From positions 808,501-872,500 of the forward strand of contig OZ018412.1 of assembly GCA_963969595.1 (NCBI GenBank): 64,000 nucleotides of DNA, in the 5' to 3' direction. Shown piece by piece: positions 10,972 through 24,234 of this stretch. The DNA is from Neckera pumila (lineage: Eukaryota > Streptophyta > Bryopsida > Hypnales > Neckeraceae). A model generated the notes under the pieces. It was not told the origin of the DNA and ran no database searches. It worked only from the letters and a program-made list of their open reading frames with translations. A program made the translations under genes and the position numbers. Each line of letters starts with the position of its first letter. Positions within the stretch are counted from its first letter, which is position 1.

Positions 10972-12265
10972 GGGTTGCTTTAGACTACGGTGGAGAAGTG
11001 CACCAATCAAGAGTTGTAGGAAAATTGGAGCAATAAGATTGGAGCAAATTTTGTTCTCCATTGGATTGGATTTAGACTATGGCCAAGATTTGTCCGGTGA
11101 AGAACTTCAAGCATGGATGAAAAAATGATATGGCCGTCTATGTGGCAACACATTTTGCAAGAAGAGTTGTCTGGAGGCCAAGTTTCTTGTCCGGCCTCAA
11201 CCCCCCGGACAAGAAATTTGGCCTCTGGAGAACTCCAATTTCATTAAAATATTATTAATCTATGACAAGTTTGGCAGTATAGTGTAAGCACTTGTCATTG
11301 CTCAACAGTTCTTTCACAGATTGTCAGTGAAGCACGACTACTGAAATTTAAATTAAAAATTAAAAATTTCGACACTTTGATTTGACTAGCAATGGTTTGA
11401 TCTGGGCAAGGATGGTCTGATTGATTTTGGGATGGTTTAATTGATTTTGGGATGGTTTGATTGATTTGGGGTTGGATTGAGATGAGGATGTTCAACATGT
11501 GGAGTTTTTTTTAAGACAAATTCATGTTGAAGTCTAGTTCAAGCATCAATAATTAGATTTTGAAAATGAATGCTTATGATTTTTTTATTCAAGATTTTGT
11601 GCAAGGGTGTCCATTGGAAGTCTTAGTTTTTTGTGTGTTGATGGCTCTTACAAATGAGCTCAAATATCTAGAACTTGGTAAAAAAATTACATTAGAAATT
11701 CATTTTAAATAGTTGTAGAATAGATTTTGGAAAGCCGTAAATTGATTGTGCTTTTACTTGTTATTGTATTTAACCTCATATGTTCTAAAAGTTGTGGCCA
11801 TCAAAATGCACTTTGGTAAACTAAAATTGAGCCATGTGTACTTAAATGATTACCAAAAATTCAGTATATACTAAATTGATTTGAAAATTTTACCACACAA
11901 ACTAGATGCATTTTTTCCAACAATTTTTATTCAATGCAAGCACCGGATGCAAAAGTTATAACTTTTCCAAGTTTGCTGTAGCTCCAAGACATACATAATA
12001 TGTCCATGGGCCATGGGACCATTATATCAAGTTATAGTTCCTATTGAGGCCAACCCAAAACTTTCTTGTTGGTGAAGTTCAACATAGGATTTCAATTTGT
12101 GAGGTTGTCTGAAAGACTTCTCTAGTTGGTGTTTACACTACAATTGGTCAAGACTTCTTGAGGCATTATTTTATTGTATTTCCATCTTGTCCAACATCCT
12201 GCTGGTTGCCTCAAATAACCAAGTCTTGGCCAAAACTTCTTGACCGACCGGTGCACTTCTCCAAA
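10972..12265. mobile_element. ~1.3-kb element bounded by inverted ends
   Basis: GGAGAAGTGCACC at 10992-11004 is the exact reverse complement of GGTGCACTTCTCC at 12250-12262. The left end extends outward as GCTTTAGACTACGGT, which is also the start of a diverged copy at 28.6 kb, so the true end is probably near 10975 and the right terminus is eroded or truncated. The right 220 bp is clearly the same repeat as 28612-28855 in opposite orientation. No transposase ORF is present, so it would be nonautonomous. A short GGTTTGATTGATTTTGGGAT reiteration sits at about 11390-11475. Confidence 0.55.
11171..11229. other. GC-rich stem-loop
   Basis: CTGGAGGCCAAGTTTCTTGT plus CCGG (11171-11194) pairs with CCGGACAAGAAATTTGGCCT onward (11205-11229), with one or two mismatches and a 10-nt loop of mostly C. 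It stands out in AT-rich surroundings inside the 1.3-kb element. Function is unknown. Confidence 0.8.
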
Positions 12266-12819
12266 TCTACTATTCGAGAATCCGATTACTGCCAGCGTCG
12301 GTTCAGGAGGACGATGTTCATCCTCCTGGCCACGAGAAAAGGACGTCCGACGAACGTCGTTTCTGAACGGACGATGCTCGTCCGTCCCCAGACGGCCCGG
12401 AGTCCCCTCTTATCCTCTTCCACCCTAAACCCTCTTCGTTCCGTTTGTACACACAAATCAGAGCCATCTGAATCGCGATCTGGCAATCCGCAATGCTTTT
12501 TCCTAACATCTCCATTTCTACACATGCTCATCTACACAGTCGTATCGGGGATTGGCCGCCCAGCATCGCAACAATCTGTCCGAATGCCATTCCGAGTCTT
12601 GTTTGTTCTCTAGCAAGCTCGAGTTTGTACAGGCAGTCGCTTGTGGGCTTCTGAGATTTTAGTTTCTGTCGCCTTGATCTTGTTGCATTCTGCGTCCGTT
12701 CGGAATTATGGCGTCATTCGGTTTGTGGCGCTTAGTGATGGAATTTTTGTTTTCCGCTTAGAAGGTTTTATCCAATTCAGCTCCTACTGGTGCTGGTTGG
12801 CGCGTTCTGTGACAGAGCT
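12266..12819. promoter_or_regulatory. GC-rich upstream region of the rhodanese gene
   Basis: Composition switches sharply from AT-rich repeat to balanced, CpG-containing sequence at about 12270. This is the likely promoter and 5' leader of the gene starting at 12820. It contains a run of short inverted repeats (12306-12396), for example CGGACGA-TGC-TCGTCCG. Overlapping ORFs on both strands here have no recognisable product. Confidence 0.45.
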
Positions 12820-14137
12820 ATGGAGGGTTTGGTGTTGAGGTCGACTGTGGCTGCTGCGCAATTGAGCGGCCGACCAGCTCGTGATTTTCTTGGGAGGCCT
12901 TCACTCGGCGTAGGGCAGCAGCTGCAGCCGAGTCAACAATGCGGGTCCGGTATGAGATTGAAGAAGCTCCGACTAGGGCATTCGTGGCTGAGAGCGTCCA
13001 TAAAGGTAAGTTGCTTTACTTGTGTTTCAGAATTTTGTTTTTCATGTAGTTTCTTGTGCTCGTAAGCAAACAAAAATGAATGTGAAGTGAAATAGAAGAC
13101 AATTTGTGAATGAAAGAATCTGTTCGGTGCGTGAATTGTCCGACTGCAACTGAGGTCTTCGCGAGGTTCGCCTTGGAGTGATTGAGCCAGTGAAATCCCT
13201 GTAATCTTTGTATGCCAGGATTTTACTTACTTATTAGAGAAGCAACGTTCTTTATCACCTCTGTTTAGCGTCAACATGTTGGAAAGATCAATGTACACAC
13301 TGTCGGAGTTGTTGTTCTGACATCAGGATCTGGACACGGCATGTGTGACCTCACTTGTGAGATTAGTAAGAAATGGTTCGAATAATGATTCAGTAGCAAT
13401 CTGCAAGTAATGCAGGAATCATAGAAAAGCTGGAAGGAACTTACTTTTTGAATGTTTTTTTCTTTTCTATGACATTCGTCAGGACGTGGAAAGGATGCTT
13501 CGATCGGGTGACATACAAACTATTGCCCCTCAACATGCCCAGCCATTGCTATCCGACGAAATCTCCGCGTACAAATTACTGGACGTTCGGCCGATGTGGG
13601 AACGAGAGAAAGCCTATGTTGCGGAATCCATCCACGTGCCTCTCTTTGTTGAAGACGAGGCCACAGACGCCATGACGTTGTTGAAAAAGCAGATCCAGTT
13701 TGGCTTCGGTGGCGCATGGCTTGGACAACGATTTACGAAACAGAACATGAGTTTCGTTGCACAAGTCGAGGAAGCTCTCCCAAGCAAGAACGACAAGATT
13801 ATGGTCGCATGCGGCGAGGGAATGAGGTTAGTCACTCCCAACATTTGGGTCAGTCTTCATCGCAAATTGAAACTCGGGCAAGACTGATCTGGGGTTTGTG
13901 CGGTGCAGGTCCATGATGGCAATCGGGGAGCTGCGGAAAGCCGGATATGGCGAATTAGCTTGGCTCGGGGGTGGTTTCAACAATGTGCGAGACGGTGACT
14001 TCATTACAGTTGAGAATGGCACGAAATTGCAATGGGCAAGTGTAGGTGGGGCGTCGGAGCTTTTCCTGAAGTTTGCTGTCCTGTTGTCTGGTGTATCAAA
14101 TTCAATATCCAGCTCATCTGCCGTCAAAGACGAATGA
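12820..14137 (+). CDS. STR10: Chloroplast rhodanese-like protein, STR10 type
   Basis: Three exons, 12820-13005, 13483-13826 and 13909-14137, join in frame through GT..AG introns to give 252 residues. Residues 1-62 look like a chloroplast transit peptide: few acidic residues, and rich in Ser, Arg and Ala. The rhodanese domain runs from about 63 to 215, with YKLLDVRPMWERE at 92-104 and the active-site loop CGEGMR at 172-177 (catalytic Cys172, split-codon Arg177). The insert TLLKKQIQFGFGGAWLGQRF and the closing GGFNNVRDGDF followed by a Leu/Phe hydrophobic C-terminal helix (about 224-240) are what I remember of plant STR10 (rhodanese-like domain protein 10), a plastid single-domain sulfurtransferase-like protein whose physiological substrate is not established. 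The start is the first ATG after the GC-rich leader. CDKA follows 1.8 kb downstream on the same strand but appears to be a separate transcription unit. Confidence 0.85.
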
Positions 14138-15957
14138 AGCGAAACTGTGTCTTCTTCTGCAATTTTTGCACTGCCTCAAGTCCATTGCCATTCTGATTTG
14201 CACGCCAAATGACTCCCCTCCATTACATTTCTATCGGCCATTGTAAACCAACATCTATCTCTTGCACTACACGTCGTCTCTATTTTGAGGCATAACTGTG
14301 ACCCGGTCTTCCAGCATTCCCAAGCTCCATTTCCACATTTCGAAAATTCTCGGTGCAGCAGCAACTCTGCCGGAGTGTGACATCGAGCATTGGAACGTTT
14401 CATCATGCAGCATTGACACCTCCCACCAAAAGACTGCGCGTGGTCTCTTCCGTTGTCGGATACCTCACGTGAATGTATCTATTCTTGGTAAAGAGGCGCT
14501 CACGATTATGCCTCAAAACATCATGTCGAGTCAGCTTTCTCGACATCGAATAACTTTCGCCACTCTTTATAAATGTTTTTCTGGTGGTGGATCCTAAATC
14601 CAGACTCCATTGCGCAACAGAAAAGTTATTTCGGATAGGTAGCCGTTCTAGAGTCCTTTCGGTAACTGCCCCGAGGTAGGGTAAGGACGTAGGCACGTCG
14701 AAGGAGTTGGTGCTGAAGTGGGATGCCGGCGCTTCTAAATAAGCGTGGACTGGTAAGTTAGTACAGGCAAGTGTTGATGATGCGAGCTTTGATGATTCCC
14801 GTACTGCCGTGAACTTCTGGCGCGAAGATCTGTGTATCTGTCGTTGCCGTCAGGTGACGTACTATTGGAGCTCATTTCAGCCCGGAGTTATGAAGCGTCG
14901 GCTCGTGTTACTTCGTGCTTCTGCGTCGTCTTCGTGGCCATTCTTTCCCGCTTGACGGTGTGGTGTGGTGTGGTTTGGCCGCCAAGATTCTGCGCTGTTC
15001 ATCGCGTTACAGTAGAGTGTGCTTCCTGCAAGACGTACTGACTCCAAGCAAGAGCGGCGAGTGTTTGATACTTCTGTCGTTTGATTGGTTTCGCCGACTT
15101 GTCGCTGTCATAGTTGTGAAGGCTATGTCGTTCTTTCTGGGTGTGAGCGTCCGCTTCAGCGCGACAGACACTGTTCGTTGAAGAGTCGACTCATTCTGCG
15201 TCACGAACATCGTGACTGCTGACTGGGAGGACATTTTGGTTTTGTCGCGTTGGACTCGGTGAAACGGCACTCTCGCGCATTTCTCGTTAGTCTTCGGTTT
15301 CTTAATCTCTCTGCAACTAACTTCTGTGTATCAGCCGCGATTTTCCTTCGTCGCGTGCGGCGGGTTTGTGTCGTATAGTGAGGCATTATTCGGTTTTAGG
15401 CTTGGAACTTGGCTTTCCTTTTCAGTTTGTGAGCGCCAGTCACTTTGTCCTTCTCTTTAAGGGAGCCACATTCAAGCCGAGGTACGCATTTCTCGAAAAT
15501 TGAAGTCATTAGGAGTATTTTTTCTGCGCCTCGCCAAGTGTTATTAGGGGTTCAGTGACGGCGGCACGGACACCTAGTTTATTGTCCAATTCCTTCGTTC
15601 ACAGATACTTGCCACTGGCTACACCTCTTCTCTTAAACCTCTCTGTTGCCTTAGTGATCGTCGGACGATCAAGAAATTGTTACCTCTTAAAGTTTCTTTA
15701 CATCTGTTCCAAGATCCTTGCGGGAAAGTGGTACTTAGTTAGAGAAGGTCTTGATTCAGATTAGCATAGTGTGTCTCCTGCCGAGTCATTCTCTCCTTGG
15801 CTTCTAGAGCGACATAGTGCCTTCCGTACGAATCTCTGGAACTCGACTTTGGAGGCGCTCTTCGTGTCTTCTTCTGTTGAGAGCACCGTCCTCCTTCGCG
15901 CGTGCAACTGCGAAGTGCTCTGAATTTCGGTTTCATCCGGTTGTCTCCAAGGTACCA
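14138..15957. promoter_or_regulatory. Intergenic region and probable CDKA promoter/leader
   Basis: This 1.8 kb has gene-like base composition but no recognisable protein. It must contain the 3' UTR of the rhodanese gene and the promoter and 5' leader of CDKA. Possible donor sites (GGTAAGTTAG near 14752, GAGGTACGCA near 15480) would allow a spliced leader, but nothing decides this. Short ORFs on either strand are not supported. Confidence 0.5.
14944..14951 (+). promoter_or_regulatory. E2F-type site TTTCCCGC
   Basis: TTTCCCGC matches the E2F/DP consensus TTTSSCGC and lies about 1 kb upstream of the CDKA start codon. E2F control of cell-cycle genes is well known in plants, but one 8-bp match can occur by chance. 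Confidence 0.3.
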
Positions 15958-18746
<2,789 letters not shown>

Positions 18747-20450
18747 TCTGTGCTCTCTCTTGTACGATATTGCTTCAACTCTAGTGTAAACAATCACCTT
18801 TTTGTCTCCCTTTCACAGAAGCAGGTGAATGTCCTTTGCACGGAAGAGTTTCAATTGTCTCAATGCGTCATGAACTCTTTGCTTAGTGCATGTAGATCCT
18901 GGAGCCCTTCAAATCCTTTATCCAGGTTGGGAGGGTCTTGTTTTAGACATATCTTGATACCGGAAATTTTAGTCAAATTTTGCAATTGATATAGGCAGCG
19001 TGAAAAAAGAGACACGAGCTTGGAACTATGAACTCAGTTTCCAGTCCCTGTCCTGTATCCTTTGTTTCAACTGAATCGGTTTCGTGATTGTATACACCTT
19101 TACAGGCAACATTTGATGGTCTGTCTCTGAGCATTCTGTTTGATTGTACCCTGTTCGAGTTGTGGAGCAGGATACTATTCTATATCCATAATTTGTTCAT
19201 CGTAACCTTTAAAATACCGCAGCCGATGTAGGATTTATCCACTCTGGTGGTTCTGATGTCTGAGTGGTTATGGCCGTGTCATTTCATCTCGCCAAATTTA
19301 TGTCAATTTGTTCCACTTCTGGATTTTATACCGTCAGTAATAATGATGGGTAAGAAGTGGTAAGTTAACCCTCATTCGATGTCTCAAGCAACATTTTAGG
19401 TCATGGTTTGGAAAATCACCGAATTGCTGCATATTCTTAGAACAATATTTTGGAGAAATGTACGCTTTGTTTTGGATGAATAATTTAAATTTCATCTGCA
19501 TTTTGCATGTTTCATTTGTTTATATTGATATTGATGTAAATAACTTCATCACTCCAACAAAGATTGTTTTTTGTGTTGTCCAAATTTAGATTTGAATATC
19601 TTTCATGGTACAAATGACCAATGAATGATAAGCAATAGCCTTCTTGAAGAGTTTTGGCAAACTTGAAGTTGCCATGCAAAAAAAATTTATCAAACTTTCT
19701 AGAACATATATTATTCTTTCAAATGCATCCACATTTACTTAAACATTTGTTTCACTTCATAAATTCTATTTTTTAGAATGTTTAGAAATTATTCAAAATT
19801 GTAGTTTCAAACAATTTGTGAAAAGGTACAAGATTTAATACCTAAAGGACCAAACACCGTTTTTTTGACAACATAGTGATTTTGGATAGCTCACTATGAG
19901 TGAAGTTTTTATTTTTTTTCTTTGAAATTTTCATACAAGATGTGTCCAAGGAAAAGCTTTAAGGTCCAACAATTTTCATAACTGTTGATTACTTGGTTAA
20001 AAAGTTATTGCATAATATGTCACTTTCAGTCTTTGGTAGGCAGCTCGGGCAGTTCAAAAAATTCTTTAAAAATCACTTTTTTAAAAAATAAAAAATTGAA
20101 ATTGGTTCTCTAGATTTATATATACACAGGAAACTTTGAACCATTCCATTTTGATCAATGAGAAGAAAGTTATGAAGATTCTTAGTTTGAGGGTAGTTAT
20201 GGAATATCTACTCTAAAACAAACTTTCAAGTCCTTTATTTAACTTAATTTTCAATATTTTTGAAAAAAAATAAAAATAGTAGGTGCAGGTTGTTTATTAC
20301 AACATGACAACCGTTGGGATTGGCATTTCTCAATTCCATATCTAAACTCTTAACAATTTTGTATTTTGAATCATTGTCTACTTCTTTCTACTTACTATTT
20401 GTTTCCTATATGTTGTGCAATTCCAATTTATCTGAAATTTTTCAAGCATG
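18747..20450. other. CDKA 3' region, then AT-rich DNA
   Basis: The first 600-700 bp after the CDKA stop keeps the gene-like composition and should include its 3' UTR; no single polyadenylation signal can be chosen. From about 19450 the sequence becomes AT-rich with no gene or recognised element up to the pogo transposon. Confidence 0.5.
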
Positions 20451-21170
20451 TAAGGTAGCTACACCCATAACCATGAGATTAAGGACTTTCGTGTATCAAA
20501 ACTGATTGATGAAGCTTCAAAGTTATATTGTAAGTTAGCAAGAGAAAACCAAAAATGTTGGCATCAATTGCTGAGTCTCAATCGCAGCGATGTGTTCACA
20601 AAAAAATTTCAAAGTACAAAATCAAGAAAAACATGTACTTGTCTGTAGGCTATGCTAAAATAGAAGGAAGTTGCATACTTCATTGCTCTCTGCTAATCTA
20701 AAACCAACTTCATTAGGGTCTATAATAGAATGATGGTGAACAATAATCCATCCTTAAAGCGCCTGAAATACCATGCTAAGGGTATTCCAAGACCGCGCAA
20801 TTGAAGAACTAAAAGCACCTTTGCCAAAACTAGATCCAGCCATGTGCGGTCACTGAACCAACCTGACCCACCTTGCCACACGTTAAAAGGTGGCCTGGAA
20901 CCACCGCAAGTTAACCCACCTCCGACGTTCTTGATCCTGCCTTCGTTGTTGGCGCCCGCACCCCCATCAATGCCGGACCTTGCTCTGTTGATGCTACCTC
21001 GCCTGCGTTGCTTGCCTTCAACTCAGCCCACCTTGAACGGTAACTTCCATCGACGTCTTTGATGCCACCTAGGCACCCTTGCAATTGATCTGCAGTCGCC
21101 CGCCTCCTTCCGATCTTGTCCTAGCCGAGGATGATAGCCATTGTAGGCACTGTTGGATTCTTTCACGTCG

Positions 21171-23338
21171 TCAACCGCTTGTGGGTGCTCCGCTCGCTTG
21201 AAACTCTAGTCCTGAGCCGTTGGAGCATCGGCGCCTTCGCAATTCAAGTTCCGCAATTTTCTTTGCCTTCTCAGTTGCCTTCCGCACCTTCTCACGCTCA
21301 CAATCCGCCTTCTTGCGCTCGGTCTGAGTCCGACGCATAACCTTCTCAGTTTCTTGGAGAGCCTTCTCCTGCTCACAATCCGCCTTCTTGCACTCGGTCT
21401 GAGTCCGACGCATAACCTTCTCAGTTTCTTGGAGAGCCTTCTCCTGCTCACGTTGCGCCTTCTTTTGCTCCGCCATGAGTTTACGTTCTTCTTGTTCTCT
21501 TGTGACGGCTGCCTTTTTTGTTGCTTTCACGATTATTGCAGCAATATAGTCTTCTGAGGTCATCAGATCAACTTTGAGTAATCAACTATGGGCTCTCCAG
21601 CTTGCGGTGGTCTAGAAGCTCGACGTTGCACTTGCGGCAATGGGAAGAGATTGGCCAACATTGAAGCATCTGCTCCTTCTCCTTCCGATTCCATGCTCTC
21701 GGAGGAGTCAAGACCGGAGTTTATGCCAGACTCCACAATGTATTGCGGCTGTGGAGACTTGCTGCCGGGGATGCTATCAAACTGGTCCTCTGCACTTTCG
21801 GGGATGCAATCAGTTTGATCTTCCGCAGTCTCCAGGATACAATCCGGATCCTCTTTGTCAATATCGGGGATCAATTCCTCCTGCACGTCATCGTCTTCCT
21901 GGAAAGGCTCTCCATAGCATTGGCTGGGCTTCATATAAGCATTCATTGCAGTTGGATCCAAGGGCCAGATGCTAGTGGCAGAGAACCCTTTTTTAATGTT
22001 CTCTGAGGTCAGTGCTTTCTTTAATCCCAAAGACACCCACTTTGCAAGGTCCTCTTTGCTTGCTCCTTTCCCTTTGTTGTCTATGGTCCATCTATCTCTA
22101 TATGCTCAAAATGCAACTTTGAATGGTTTGAATATGCTAACATCAAGGGGTTGCAGTCTATGACTTGTATGGCTAGGTAACGTAATAATGTCAAGGCCCT
22201 CCTCTGTGGCTTTCTGGATGACCTCAAGTGTTACATGGGATCCGTGACCATCTAGGACTAATAGGTGTCTGTTGGTATCTGAGATCCCGTATCTCTCTTT
22301 CACAACACCTAGGAAGTGAGTGATCTAGGCAGAGAACAAATAGGCAGTCATCCAACCCTTTCATTGCATTGCAAAGCAAGCACCACGTTCACATTTGATA
22401 ATGAAATTTTTGGCCTTGCGTTTACCTTTGAAAATGTAATAGTGTGGGATGTAATGACCTACTGCGTTCACGCATGAGAGGACTGTGAGGTGTTCTCTAC
22501 TGTTTAGAATCGCCTGATGCACAAATCTAGTGCCGCGTTGTGCAAACACAAGCGTTATCCCTCCGTTCTTGCCTGCTTGTGCTCCCGACTCATCTGCATT
22601 TCAAATGTGAGACGGTGGATCTCCATGTTGCTCATATGCTCGTTGTAGATTCTCGTACAAAGAAGCTACACTGGTAGGATTTAATCCCCTTCCTCGTCCC
22701 TCCTCTAGTCCCTGTGGAGATCTCAAAGTGAGTTCCGGATGACGATTTTGGAACCATCGAAGCCAACCACATCCAGGGATGCCCTCCTTGAATGGGGTCC
22801 AACGCTCTTGTGTGATCTTTGTGACTTTCCTCTTGAGCTCAATGACTATGATAGAATGCACGTGTTCTTGCATTTCAAGCATCCAGCTGACAAGGGCAGT
22901 TTCTTCGTCCACGCTCAAGACTCCTTGACGCACTTTCTTCCGCTGCAGTGTTCTTCCATGAACGTGATTGCTCAAGGAGGACTGTGGGATTCCGAAGTCC
23001 CTGGCGACTGTTGCGAGCTTGCTGCCGGCGTCCACTGCTGCCACCGCTGCTGCGAGTTGTGCATTGGTCCATATTATAGTGCGGCCCCTACTCAGCCTCC
23101 GCCTAGCATTTCTCACTAGGGTCAATAGCCTCCCGCTTCTCATCTAGCTCGATGCAGGTTCCCCTCCTCCATTGCTGACTTGCCTTTCAACATTGCCGCC
23201 TCTGCTTCCATCTCCCACCGCACCTCGCTCTAGAAAGTGATCGAAACCGTTGAAGCTTGCTTGTTGACCAAAAGCTCTTGGCTCGTCGATCATTGCACTT
23301 TGATGGAAGTTGTCCATGGCGGCACATCGGTCCTGCAC
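21171..23338 (-). pseudogene. pogo/Tigger-like transposase, inactivated
   Basis: Reading leftwards, one minus-strand frame encodes a Psq-type helix-turn-helix (LAAAVAAVDAGSKLATVARD region, about 23020-22950), a CENP-B/Tc5-type HTH (GWLRWFQNRHPEL, about 22770-22740) and a DDE_1 nuclease with the three expected aspartates in NADESG (about 22590), LVLDGHGSH (about 22255) and HRLQPLD (about 22150). The frame is collinear from 23338 to 21563 but interrupted by in-frame stops near 23144 (TAG), 22601 (TGA), 22361 (TGA), 22322 (TAG) and 22106 (TGA). Several fit Trp, Gln or Arg codons changed by a single C-to-T or G-to-A step. At 21563 a shift by one base is needed to enter the C-terminal coiled coil (MTSEDYIAAI onward), which carries in-frame 25-residue repeats. 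The family normally cuts and pastes at TA sites. No intact catalytic protein can be made from this copy. Confidence 0.88.
21266..21453 (-). repeat. 75-bp in-frame tandem repeat in transposase tail
   Basis: Units begin at 21266, 21341 and 21416 with CCTTCTCAGTT; the second and third are nearly identical as far as the third extends. Each 75-bp unit adds 25 residues of Glu/Lys/Arg/Gln coiled coil (KALQETEKVMRRTQTE...). The exact multiple of three keeps the frame open, which suggests the expansion happened while the protein was still translated. Confidence 0.9.
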
Positions 23339-24234
23339 CCCTCCCGACCATCCTCTCCAAGTTGATCGTGTTGCATGTGCTGCTGCAGGTCTTGCAACTT
23401 CGAACGGCAGCTCTTGATCAGCATGGTCTTCAGGAAATGAAGACCAACCACTTGCTCTCGGAAGCCCGGAGGACTAGAGCTCCGGTGCCCATGATCCCTG
23501 AGCATGACAGTAACACTGGCCTCCTCCAATCAAAGTTGACACGATCACTCCTCAATATCCTAATCAATCTCGTAATCACTCTCCTAATCGCTTCGCTAAG
23601 TTAACCTCTCCGATCAGTTAATGACAGACTAAGCTTATGCTAAGTACTTTGCTAATCACTCCGCCTAGTAATCACAGACGTTGCTAATCACTCTGCTCTC
23701 CAGAAACCTTACTGAACATGTCGATCACTCTGTCCATGGCTCGATTCAGCACAAATGCATAGTTTGGCATGTGTTCACCCCTCAGTCAGTTCAACACTTT
23801 GCTTCCATAATCCCAAGCATGAGTTGCACTTAAAACGTTTTCATTGTCACATTAAATTATAGTGTATGCATGTTGCGCCGGCAGTTCTAGTTCATTTTAA
23901 TGACATTACAGTCATGTAATAATGTTGTAGAGACACCCATATCTGCTTCTATTAACATGATATCACCAAAGATTAGGCCCAAAATCGTCAACTGCAATGC
24001 AATAAACCAAACCTGCAACCATTTTCCCATTTAATTTCAGGATTGGGTGGTTAATTTAATCCGTCATGCACTGAACCCATCCCTGAAGCCATTGGCACTG
24101 CATTCTGCCACTATCGTCACCCATAACCCTGTTTTTTTTATACTTCACATGTATAGGACTGAAATCAATGGATATGGGTGATAATATAGGGAACGCCCTT
24201 GGGGACGTCATGGTTATGGGTGTAGCTACCTTAG

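Larger units (their letters stand above)
20453..24232 (-). mobile_element. pogo/Tigger-type DNA transposon, complete ends
   Basis: The left terminus at 20453 (AGGTAGCTACACCCATAACC and 4 more bases) is the exact reverse complement of the right terminus ending at 24232, giving perfect 24-bp TIRs. Each is flanked by TA (20451-20452 and 24233-24234), the target duplication of the Tc1/mariner/pogo superfamily. The 3780-bp body has higher GC than its AT-rich surroundings and encodes a pogo-like transposase on the minus strand that is broken by stops. Intact ends with a damaged transposase suggest that this copy could only be moved in trans. Confidence 0.93.

Noticed and set aside
12158..12613. 151-codon ORF and its antisense ORFs upstream of STR10
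   Set aside because: It begins inside a dispersed repeat and continues through the GC-rich leader; frames are open on both strands because of composition.
21563..23338. Rescue of the stops by U-to-C RNA editing
   Set aside because: Such editing is known in organelles of some seed-free plants, not for nuclear transposons, and cannot restore TGG from TGA.
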